A stretch of DNA of 5,515 nucleotides from Methanosarcinales archaeon. GTDB lineage: Archaea; Halobacteriota; Methanosarcinia; Methanosarcinales; Methanogasteraceae. The DNA is taken from the NCBI GenBank assembly GCA_030594905.1, contig JAUVEF010000087.1, positions 1 to 5,515 on the forward strand. The letters run 5' to 3'. The first letter of the stretch is position 1, and every line of letters begins with the position of its first letter. Position numbers and translations under genes: made by a program. The notes beneath the pieces are model-generated. The model was given only the letters and a program-made list of their open reading frames with translations, was not told the DNA's origin and did not search any database. Of the stretch, positions 1 to 4,974 are shown one piece after another.

Positions 1-347
1 TAGTTATAGACAGGACCTGGCATCGAAAGCGTGCGGCTGACTGTAATATCAAAATAATGGACACCATTGTCATTCAATATATCTGCGGGTGCGTGTTTTA
101 TGTCATCGCCCCCTGCGCTGGCAAGATCGTTGCTATGCGCCCGGGCAGCACCTGCGATCTCACCGTTCCATTTCAGTGTGGAAAGTCCATATTTCTCGCG
201 CTCCATGTTCTACAGATCAAAAAGATCCGATTCAAGCCTGGATACCGGAGGTAACCGGATCTGGGTTGGAAACGGCAGAGACGAGTTGATCTCCACCACA
301 GTCCCTGTCGTATTCGTTAGCGCTCCTGCTCGAGTCCACCACATCAT
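1..347 (-). CDS. CAP (SCP/PR1-like) domain protein, 3' partial, interrupted by one in-frame TAG
   Basis: The minus-strand frame stays open from ATGATG at 347 to the window edge except for a single TAG at 212-210. After the TAG it reads N-MEREKYGLSTLKWN-GEIAGAARAHSNDLA, the classic start of a CAP/SCP (YkwD-like) domain: ER..GL..L.WN, then AR.HS.DLA with the conserved His. Before the TAG, SRLESDLFDL matches the first CAP helix that normally precedes N.ER, so the domain spans the stop codon and starting at the in-frame ATG at 206 would remove that helix. The start codon overlaps the ccdA stop as ATGA, suggesting translational coupling. CAP proteins are usually extracellular with poorly defined roles, yet no clear signal peptide is visible here. 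Oddities: the usual FSH and GEN motifs are not recognisable and the segment between HS and HYFD looks short, so the gene may be decaying. The domain call is fairly sure; whether the gene is functional is open. Confidence 0.62.
210..212 (-). other. In-frame TAG codon within the CAP domain
   Basis: TAG (plus-strand cta) falls between FDL and NMEREKYGL in an otherwise open frame, at the variable residue of the family pattern L-x-N-x-E-R. Many archaea that metabolise methylamines read UAG as pyrrolysine. Alternatives are readthrough, a nonsense mutation (for example from TTG, CAG or TGG) or an assembly error. No obvious strong hairpin was seen just downstream, and archaeal pyrrolysine insertion does not strictly need one. 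Confidence 0.6.
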
Positions 348-976
348 ATCAGCCCCATCCACATCCCGATCCCAAACAAGATCAACACGCACCCCGCAAT
401 CTTTCTGATAAGCTTGCTGTGCTTCGATATCGCCCTGACACGTCCGGTCGATGCGCTGGCAAGGTAAGCTACCCCGAGCATCGGGATGCCGAGCCCCAGC
501 GAGTAGATAAAGAGCAGTAGCCCCCCGTACAGGACGTTACCTTCAAGCGCAGCCATTGTCAGGATGCCGCCGAGTATCGGACCGACGCATGGAATCCAGA
601 TGATGCCAAGCGACATTCCAAGCAGCAGACCACCTAACAAACCATCGCGGGGCATATTCTTCGGCGCAAGTGTCCCAAATCTATCGAAGATCGGGAGATC
701 TAAGATCATGACCAGTCCAAGCAAGATAATGGTAATTTCGGCGATGGTTTCCATATATATGAGGTATTTATAGACAATCGATCCGAATGCGGACGTTATC
801 ACACCCATCGTCGTAAAAGAGATGCATAACCCAGACACAATCGCTATGGGTCGCAGTTTTCCAGTTTCGACAGAGTATGCCATGATTGCAGGCAGCAGCG
901 GGAGCACGCAAGGCGACAGCACACTTGCAATTCCCGCGACAAATGCGAGGAGTGGGGATATCTGGGACTCGACCAT
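344..976 (-). CDS. ccdA: CcdA/DsbD-type thiol-disulfide electron-transfer membrane protein
   Basis: This 210-residue integral membrane protein belongs to the CcdA/DsbD transmembrane family, which passes reducing equivalents from cytoplasmic thioredoxin across the membrane to extracytoplasmic thiol proteins, often for cytochrome c maturation. About six hydrophobic segments are visible, near residues 8-30, 44-66, 72-94, 112-140, 148-172 and 189-209. The two redox cysteines lie in the expected motifs: Cys23 in SVLSPCVLPLLPA and Cys130 in IWIPCVGPILGG. Length is typical for stand-alone CcdA. The frame is open upstream to 1147, but that extension is polar and basic and precedes the usual first membrane helix, so I chose the ATG at 976. 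No good Shine-Dalgarno precedes it, so the message may be leaderless. The TGA stop overlaps the ATG of the downstream CAP gene. No partner thioredoxin-like gene is in view, so the electron acceptor is unknown. Confidence 0.9.
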   Translation of the reverse strand: MVESQISPLLAFVAGIASVLSPCVLPLLPAIMAYSVETGKLRPIAIVSGLCISFTTMGVITSAFGSIVYKYLIYMETIAEITIILLGLVMILDLPIFDRFGTLAPKNMPRDGLLGGLLLGMSLGIIWIPCVGPILGGILTMAALEGNVLYGGLLLFIYSLGLGIPMLGVAYLASASTGRVRAISKHSKLIRKIAGCVLILFGIGMWMGLI

Positions 977-1000
977 GGCGTATAATTGGTGTGCGGGCGT

Positions 1001-1010
1001 TGTAATACTT
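1001..1010 (-). promoter_or_regulatory. Weak TATA-like element upstream of ccdA
   Basis: AAGTATTACA on the minus strand lies 25-34 nt upstream of the chosen ccdA ATG, the spacing expected of an archaeal TATA box for a leaderless transcript. The match to consensus is poor and no purine-rich BRE is evident, so this is only a suggestion. Confidence 0.2.
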
Positions 1011-1144
1011 ACGTAGGTGCTCCTGGCTTTACGCCGCTGCCGGGTCTGTGGCATCAGGCGCTTTTTGAGAGCATGAGTTAACCCGGATTTACCACTGCCC
1101 CAATCGATTCCGTGCTTTGCCACACAGTTCCATAGACACCAAAC

Positions 1145-1152
1145 CATATATC
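1145..1152 (+). promoter_or_regulatory. Putative TATA box of pyk
   Basis: CATATATC, preceded by AAAC as a possible BRE, is centred about 36 nt upstream of the ATG at 1185. Transcription would then begin near 1173-1176, giving a leader of roughly 10 nt. That would place the earlier ATG at 1158 upstream of the transcript, which helps decide the pyk start. Confidence 0.4.
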
Positions 1153-1184
1153 AGAAGATGTACAAAGAATCATACGTGGGAAAT

Positions 1185-2642
1185 ATGAATAGACGAAGAA
1201 CAAAGATTGTATGTACAATCGGTCCTGCGACCGAGTCGCGTGACGTCCTGAACCGGTTAATCAGTCATGGGGTGGACGTAGTCCGGCTCAATATGTCACA
1301 TGGTACGCACGAGTGGCACAGAGACCGGATACGGATGATACGAGAGCTGGCAGATGAAAACAAAACCCCTACCGCCATCATGATGGATATCCAGGGTCCA
1401 AAGATCAGGACCGGAAATCCGGGTGGTGGAGATATGGTATTACATGCCGGCGATGACCTGACAATCTACACAGACCCGGAAAGCATAGATTATGCCGATT
1501 CTACGAGCGATGGCAGCGAGACTCGACAGACGATCGCTGTGAACTATCCGTTCTTTGATCAGGAAGTCTCGGAAGGTCAAATGATTCTGGTCGACGACGG
1601 TCTAATCCGGCTGTCGATTCTGAAAACCGGCAGTGGATATGTTGAGACAAGAATCGTTGTCGGGGGCGTGATCCGTGATCGAAGGGGCGTGTGTGTCCCG
1701 GATGCGAATTTCTCAACGCCGAGCGTCACTGAGAAGGATGTTGAGGATGTCTTGTTTGGCATAGCGCAGGGAGTCGATTACATCGCTGTTTCGTTTGTCA
1801 GGGCGGCATCCGATATCCTGGACCTCAAGCAGACGCTCCGGGAACATGATGCGGATATCCCGATTATTTCTAAAATAGAGACCAAAAAGGGACTCGATAA
1901 TTTTTCAGAGATTCTTGAAGTATCGGATGGGATTATGGTGGCAAGAGGCGATCTTGGAGTCGAGATCCCGATCGAAGAAGTCCCGGTTACGCAGAAGAAA
2001 CTTATCAAGGCGGCTAATCTGGCAGGAAAACCTGTGATCACCGCCACCCAGATGCTCGAGTCGATGATCCATGAGGCGATCCCGACCCGTGCTGAGACGA
2101 CCGATGTTGCGAACGCCATACTGGATGGGACCGATGCGATTATGCTCTCAGGCGAGACTGCATCTGGAAAATATCCAATCGAGAGCTTTGATATGATGGA
2201 TAAAATCGCAAAGATTACCGAACCCACGTCATTAGTAGGTGGCGTGCACAAACGTGTAAAAATGGCATCGCTCTCGGTCGCGCAGGGCATCGGTCATGCC
2301 GTGTGCCAGCTTGCGCAGGATCTGGATGCTAAAGCGATCATTACTACCACATACTCGGGAAGCACGGCAAGGATCGTCTCGATGTACCGCCCCAAGACGC
2401 CGATCGTTGCTGTGACGCCTGACGATGGGACTTTTCGCAGGCTTTCGCTTATATGGGGTGTTGTTCCGCAGATGCTCCCGCGGGTGACTGAGAACACCGA
2501 TGAAATGGTTGTGGCATCGATACGGTCTGCGGTGTATTCCGGGTTCGTGAACGTAGGTGATCGGGTGGTGCTAACCGCAGGCGTGCCCATCTTCTCTGCC
2601 GGGACTACCAATCTGATCAAGACTCATGTTGTGGGGGAGTGA
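1185..2642 (+). CDS. pyk: Pyruvate kinase
   Basis: Complete 485-residue cytoplasmic enzyme converting phosphoenolpyruvate and ADP to pyruvate and ATP, the last step of glycolysis. Motifs appear in order: RTKIVCTIGPA (5-15), VVRLNMSHG (32-40; Arg34, Asn36 and Ser38 at the nucleotide/cation site), DIQGPKIRTG (68-77), the B domain to about 165, the catalytic-lysine motif ISKIETKKG (Lys230, with Glu232 a metal ligand), VARGDLGVEIP (Asp256, metal ligand), TATQMLESM (catalytic Thr288) and PTRAETTDVANAILDGTDA. A normal C domain follows, from about residue 350, without the extra PEP-utiliser domain of some bacilli. In DIQGPKIRT, Lys73 occupies the position of rabbit Glu117, the residue separating K+-dependent (Glu) from K+-independent (Lys) enzymes, so K+ independence is predicted. 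Start 1185 is preferred over 1158 because it immediately precedes the family motif, has GTGGG upstream and fits the TATA spacing. Divergent from ccdA. Confidence 0.97.
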   Translation: MNRRRTKIVCTIGPATESRDVLNRLISHGVDVVRLNMSHGTHEWHRDRIRMIRELADENKTPTAIMMDIQGPKIRTGNPGGGDMVLHAGDDLTIYTDPESIDYADSTSDGSETRQTIAVNYPFFDQEVSEGQMILVDDGLIRLSILKTGSGYVETRIVVGGVIRDRRGVCVPDANFSTPSVTEKDVEDVLFGIAQGVDYIAVSFVRAASDILDLKQTLREHDADIPIISKIETKKGLDNFSEILEVSDGIMVARGDLGVEIPIEEVPVTQKKLIKAANLAGKPVITATQMLESMIHEAIPTRAETTDVANAILDGTDAIMLSGETASGKYPIESFDMMDKIAKITEPTSLVGGVHKRVKMASLSVAQGIGHAVCQLAQDLDAKAIITTTYSGSTARIVSMYRPKTPIVAVTPDDGTFRRLSLIWGVVPQMLPRVTENTDEMVVASIRSAVYSGFVNVGDRVVLTAGVPIFSAGTTNLIKTHVVGE

Positions 2643-2717
2643 GCCGCGGGTCACGTTGAAGACGCGGTGCAGACCGCACTTCGGGAACATGAGCCAGTGT
2701 TTCGGAGACAAACCAGT

Positions 2718-3085
2718 TTACGCGGTCATATCTTCATCGTTCCGGTACGTTGCAGCGGTATTCCCGTAGTAGACATGAATCGTGCTGCTTCCCGCGGGAA
2801 TGCTTAATACAGTGACTCAGAGTCCAGTACGGAATATTGGATTGAATGCGTCACAGGCACCGCGACGTAGCCGTTATCCGTAAAATTCGCAGCGATTTTA
2901 ACCGTGCCCTCAACCGTACTGCCCTTCACAGGCGTCATAATATCAAACGCAGGTGGCCGGTTCTTGACCCACACATAAAAGTTGGGATCGCTCTTCGCGC
3001 TCTGATTGTACCGATCAACAATGTGCGCCCGCAGATCTCGGGTCTGTGCCGCGTGAGCGGAAATTATATCCTTGTTTGTGGAGAT
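2718..3085 (-). pseudogene. Decayed surface-protein remnant (Ig-like segment plus DUF2341-type tail)
   Basis: Two protein-like pieces lie in adjacent minus-strand frames. Piece A (3085 to 2804) is open for 93 codons with no usable start. It contains VDRYNQSAKSDPNFYVWVKN, then FDIMTPVKGSTVEGTVKIAA and NFTDNGYV, resembling an Ig-like repeat of archaeal surface proteins. Piece B (2816 to 2718) reads VTVLSIPAGSSTIHVYYGN and TAATYRNDEDMTA, the typical end of a DUF2341-like domain (I.VYYGN..AT). Restoring one base near 2814 would join DSE of A to VTVLSIPAG of B, so a single-base frameshift probably separates them. The start is missing and the tail ends early, so I read this as debris of an exported or cell-surface protein. 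The plus-strand frame over it looks like a shadow. Positions 2643-2717, between it and pyk, show nothing convincing. Confidence 0.5.
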
Positions 3086-3121
3086 TTAAGTATCCGGACA
3101 TATTCATATTCAAATTGTTAA

Positions 3122-3144
3122 ATTATTTATATACCCTGATCAGG
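3122..3144. promoter_or_regulatory. Strong TATA element flanked by a 10-bp palindrome
   Basis: TTTATATA at 3126-3133 on the plus strand matches the archaeal TATA consensus exactly. The minus strand reads TATATAAATA, also a good match. The perfect palindrome CCTGATCAGG (3135-3144) abuts it, in the BRE position for minus-strand transcription or just downstream of the TATA box for plus-strand transcription, which suits an operator. The minus direction would start near 3100 and read into the decayed surface-protein remnant, so this may be its surviving promoter. No convincing plus-strand gene follows. Confidence 0.45.
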
Positions 3145-3199
3145 TTTTCTAACATTGTATGTGTTTAGCTGCGGCAAAAAACCACGGGATTTCAGGAGA

Positions 3200-3228
3200 T
3201 TAACACAGAAATCTTGTGTAAATCTGTG
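3200..3228. repeat. Short imperfect direct/inverted repeat, intergenic
   Basis: Direct copies AAATCTTGTG (3209-3218) and AAATCTGTG (3220-3228) sit beside TTAACACAG (3200-3208). ACACA (3203-3207) can pair with TGTGT (3215-3219), or CACAG (3204-3208) with CTGTG (3224-3228), giving two competing small hairpins. This lies downstream of the small zinc-ribbon gene on the minus strand and could act in transcript ending, but no long T tract follows. The rest of 3145-3268 shows nothing else I can name. Confidence 0.3.
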
Positions 3229-3268
3229 CAAAGTGGAGTTTGCAAACCCAAAGTCTCGCGTGGTTGGG

Positions 3269-3454
3269 TCACTCTGGTGGGCGCGGGGTACGTGCGCCAC
3301 AGATCGGGCAGATGGTGTCAGCCGGGTGGATGTGTGTTTGTCGAGGGCGGCGCGGAGTTCGGTTATCGTTTTCGTTGTTGACGAAATTGTAACCGAAGGC
3401 AATTGCCCCGGGTGCAGAAGGCACGACGCCAAATGCACCCTCATGCTTGCTCAT
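3269..3454 (-). CDS. Small CPxCG zinc-ribbon-like protein, third gene of the hic cassette
   Basis: A 61-residue protein that I do not recognise as a named family. It begins MSKHEGAFGVVPSAPGAIAF, has an Asn-rich middle (YNFVNNENDN), a basic stretch RTPRRPRQTHIHPADTI, then CPICGARTPRPPE at the end. One CPxCG knuckle plus nearby histidines (HIHPAD) could bind zinc, though a full four-ligand site is not certain. Its ATG lies inside the end of hicA with a 14-nt overlap, so it is probably translated from the hicBA message; only a weak AAGG precedes it. Protein-like composition and frequent G/C at third positions favour this frame over the competing minus frame that begins at 3444 and over the plus-strand frame. 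Its role could be nucleic-acid binding or modulation of the toxin-antitoxin pair, but that is inference from position only. Confidence 0.55.
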   Translation of the reverse strand: MSKHEGAFGVVPSAPGAIAFGYNFVNNENDNRTPRRPRQTHIHPADTICPICGARTPRPPE

Positions 3455-3680
3455 AAGCCTTCATGAAGTCGTTTCGCGGGATGCTTGCTTGTGTGCAAAT
3501 CGTTCTCAAAGTCGAGCCCTTGATCCGAGCATGATTGGGCATTGTGAGTGGCGTTCGGGTGCCATCGGGATTTTCCCGAACCATTGCAATATGCTCTCGC
3601 TCCCGGACAAGACAAAACCCCAGAAGTTCGAACGTTTTGACAACTCTTCTTTTGGGGGCGTCAACCGGAAACTTGGTCAT
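3441..3680 (-). CDS. hicA: HicA-family mRNA-interferase toxin
   Basis: 79 residues, typical HicA (YcfA-like) length, with the double-stranded-RNA-binding-like fold of this toxin family, which cleaves mRNA and is neutralised by HicB. Family landmarks: KRRVVKTFELLGFCLVR (10-26), the catalytic histidine His30 in REREHIAMVR where most members have GSH, then TPLTMPNHARIKGSTLRTI (43-61), the PNH....GTLR.I signature, and the closing IPRNDFMKAYE. The usual Gly-Ser before His is replaced by Arg-Glu, but the His is kept, so activity is plausible. The ATG overlaps the hicB stop by one base (TAATG), indicating coupling. Antitoxin comes first here, the reverse of the classic hicA-hicB order but common in other hic loci. 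The end overlaps the next small gene by 14 nt. Confidence 0.9.
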   Translation of the reverse strand: MTKFPVDAPKRRVVKTFELLGFCLVREREHIAMVRENPDGTRTPLTMPNHARIKGSTLRTICTQASIPRNDFMKAYEQA

Positions 3681-3907
3681 TAGATAGCCACTCCCGCTTC
3701 CGCCACAAAGGCTTCAAGCACGGGTGGCTCGATCTCAAGGACACCCATGCCAAAAGTCTCGATGTGGAAGCGAATGGCGGACTTGACATCGATTAACGCA
3801 TCCTCATAAGTATCACCTTCACCGACAACGATGCCTTTGAGGCCAAGTGGATAGGCTACATAACCATCAGGGTGTTTCTCAACTACAACTTTGAATTGTT
3901 TCATCAT
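3680..3907 (-). CDS. hicB: HicB-family antitoxin, short form
   Basis: 75 residues with the partial RNase H-like fold of HicB antitoxins: FKVVVEKHPDGYVAYPLGLK (5-24), GIVVGEGDTYEDALIDVKSA (25-44), then IRFHIETFGM. It should bind and block the HicA encoded immediately downstream. The protein ends at EPPVLEAFVAEAGVAI with no ribbon-helix-helix or HTH segment, so on its own it may lack the DNA-binding domain that longer HicB proteins use for autorepression. The start is fixed by GGGAGATGAT directly upstream; ATG 3907 and ATG 3904 are both possible. Stop TAA overlaps the hicA ATG. Confidence 0.9.
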   Translation of the reverse strand: MMKQFKVVVEKHPDGYVAYPLGLKGIVVGEGDTYEDALIDVKSAIRFHIETFGMGVLEIEPPVLEAFVAEAGVAI

Positions 3908-3917
3908 ATCATCTCCC
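3908..3917 (-). promoter_or_regulatory. Strong Shine-Dalgarno site of hicB
   Basis: GGGAGATGAT differs by one base from GGAGGTGAT, the complement of the 16S rRNA tail. Its GGAG core lies 5 nt before ATG 3907 and 8 nt before ATG 3904. It is the clearest ribosome-binding site in the window and implies a leadered hicBA transcript with strong antitoxin translation. Confidence 0.75.
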
Positions 3918-3934
3918 TAAATTTCTGGCAATGA

Positions 3935-3948
3935 TCAAAACGTTTTGA
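3935..3948. promoter_or_regulatory. 14-bp perfect palindrome upstream of hicB, candidate operator
   Basis: TCAAAACGTTTTGA is its own reverse complement and lies 28-41 nt upstream of the hicB ATG. Palindromes at this position in toxin-antitoxin loci are often operators for autorepression. Because this HicB lacks a visible DNA-binding domain, the binder could be the HicAB complex, the downstream zinc-ribbon protein or a separate regulator. Confidence 0.45.
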
Positions 3949-4008
3949 GCGCATCTGAACCCAGCCGCGAGACGTGATTTGGGTAAAAGCGCGAAGCACC
4001 GAAGCCAG

Positions 4009-4024
4009 ACACATTATATTGTGT
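4009..4024. promoter_or_regulatory. TATA-containing imperfect inverted repeat between the HhH-like gene and hicB
   Basis: ACACATTATATTGTGT has 5-bp arms (ACACA/TGTGT) around a TATA core, 14 of 16 positions being symmetric. On the minus strand, AATATAAT could be a TATA box giving a start near 3990 and an hicB leader of about 85 nt. It also follows the upstream stop by only 10 nt, so a role at the end of that transcript is possible. The remaining 3949-4008 shows no gene. Confidence 0.3.
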
Positions 4025-4033
4025 TCCATAGAA

Positions 4034-4840
4034 TCACAACTCGTCTCTAAATTCATGCTTAATCCTCTTAATAAATTCGTCTCGATTTGTGTCGATTTTT
4101 ACATCATCCAGATAAAAACGACCACTTCCAACTAGCCAAAAGAGCTTATCCACACAATAAGGCAATTCATTAATGTCTTCGGAAAATCTGATGACATCTT
4201 TAAAAACGTTATAATCCAAATCGGATTTGCTTATGCCTATGCCGTGGAATATCGCTTTGATGTGGACATCCGGTTTTATAAATTTGGGATAGCCATTCTC
4301 TTTCAGAAAATCGCAAGCCAAAGCAAACCCCAATCCAAATACTTCCTTCTCAAGCAGAAGCGGAAGGGCAACACGAGTGTATTCGTTCAGATAAAATTGC
4401 GAAACAAAATTACCAAACTCGTCTAAGTTAGAAAATCGGGAAAGGAAATGTGATGCTGAAAAAACCGACTTGCAGAAGATAACCCAGTAACTTTTGGGGT
4501 TATCGATTGTCATTCGTCCAGGCGGTTCACAGTTGTTCTTGATTGCTATAAATAACCCCCTCCAGTCGTCGCCATATTTCTCAATAATTCGTGGTGGAAT
4601 AAAGTCTTCTAAACAGGGTCTCAGTTTTTCGATGGGACCAATCGTGTGTGGCATGCCATGTCTATTAGAAACGGATTCTAACATTCCGAATAACAAATCT
4701 TGCATGTTTTGAGGTTTGCGGTCTTCACAATCAGTGAGATGCTTGTCAAGCATGTTTTCATCAATCGAATCGAATGAAAGTAGATACTCCTGAGCTTCAT
4801 CAAATATCTTCCTATAAATAGTTACTTTGTTTGTCATCAT
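4034..4840 (-). CDS. Uncharacterised protein with HhH-GPD-like C-terminal segment
   Basis: 268 residues from ATG 4840, soluble, no signal peptide or membrane segment. The C-terminal part resembles an HhH-GPD DNA-glycosylase core: GLGFALACDFLKENGYP (169-185) looks like a helix-hairpin-helix with G-x-G, and FIKPDVHIKAIFHGIG (187-202) puts Asp191 where the catalytic Asp of V-D-x-H-V lies. The schiff-base lysine of EndoIII-type hairpins is not present, which would fit a monofunctional glycosylase or a non-enzymatic DNA-binding relative. A further conserved-looking block is VDKLFWLVGSGRFY (230-243). The N-terminal half, with DDWRGLFIAI and NPKSYWVIFCKSVFS, is unassigned. A GTG at 4846 is an alternative start. 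Sampled GC is about 37% against about 53% in pyk, suggesting acquisition by transfer. It follows uvrB in the same direction with its own putative TATA box, so a link to base damage or DNA defence is plausible but unproven. Confidence 0.72.
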   Translation of the reverse strand: MMTNKVTIYRKIFDEAQEYLLSFDSIDENMLDKHLTDCEDRKPQNMQDLLFGMLESVSNRHGMPHTIGPIEKLRPCLEDFIPPRIIEKYGDDWRGLFIAIKNNCEPPGRMTIDNPKSYWVIFCKSVFSASHFLSRFSNLDEFGNFVSQFYLNEYTRVALPLLLEKEVFGLGFALACDFLKENGYPKFIKPDVHIKAIFHGIGISKSDLDYNVFKDVIRFSEDINELPYCVDKLFWLVGSGRFYLDDVKIDTNRDEFIKRIKHEFRDEL

Positions 4841-4878
4841 GCCCACTGCATATTATTCAAAGATTCTGTGGAGCATAA

Positions 4879-4890
4879 CGTAATATACCC
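4879..4890 (-). promoter_or_regulatory. Putative TATA box of the HhH-like gene
   Basis: GGGTATATTACG on the minus strand is centred about 45 nt upstream of ATG 4840. A start near 4860 would leave a leader of about 20 nt holding GTGGG before the ATG. This suggests transcription independent of uvrB. The rest of the 134-nt gap to uvrB shows no gene. Confidence 0.4.
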
Positions 4891-4974
4891 AAACTCTTTG
4901 CCCCATAACTCAGAAATATCTTTTCAGACGACTTAACACTACCCACACGGAATAGCGAAGAGCCAAAATAACTC

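Noticed and set aside
1..206. CAP gene starting at the ATG at 206, after the TAG
   Set aside because: It has no clear ribosome-binding site and would discard SRLESDLFDL, which matches the first CAP helix; the ATGA junction with ccdA favours 347. It remains possible as a fallback start.
57..408. Plus-strand open frames of 60-113 codons over the CAP gene and ccdA end
   Set aside because: They lie opposite the CAP-domain frame and the ccdA C-terminus, show no family motifs, and are best read as shadows.
1158..1184. Upstream ATG start for pyk
   Set aside because: The nine extra residues precede the family N-terminus and the ATG lies only 6 nt after the TATA-like element, too close to be in the transcript.
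1501..2620. Several antisense open frames inside pyk, up to 170 codons
   Set aside because: They mirror the strongly conserved pyk sequence, have Ser/Ile-rich shadow composition and no recognisable domain.
2846..3121. Plus-strand 91-codon frame opposite the surface-protein remnant
   Set aside because: Arg/His-rich, no family signal, and the opposite strand carries recognisable Ig-like and DUF2341-like segments.
3127..3444. Minus-strand 105-codon frame whose ATG overlaps the hicA stop as ATGA
   Set aside because: The junction is attractive, but the protein is compositionally random-looking, runs through the repeat and TATA regions, and competes with the more convincing CPxCG frame.
3155..3683. 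Plus-strand frames opposite the zinc-ribbon gene and hicA, including one with a TTG start after the TATA box
   Set aside because: No motif beyond chance cysteines; both are antisense to better-supported genes.
4244..4712. Short plus-strand frames within the HhH-like gene
   Set aside because: Antisense to a long coherent gene, low complexity and no domain.
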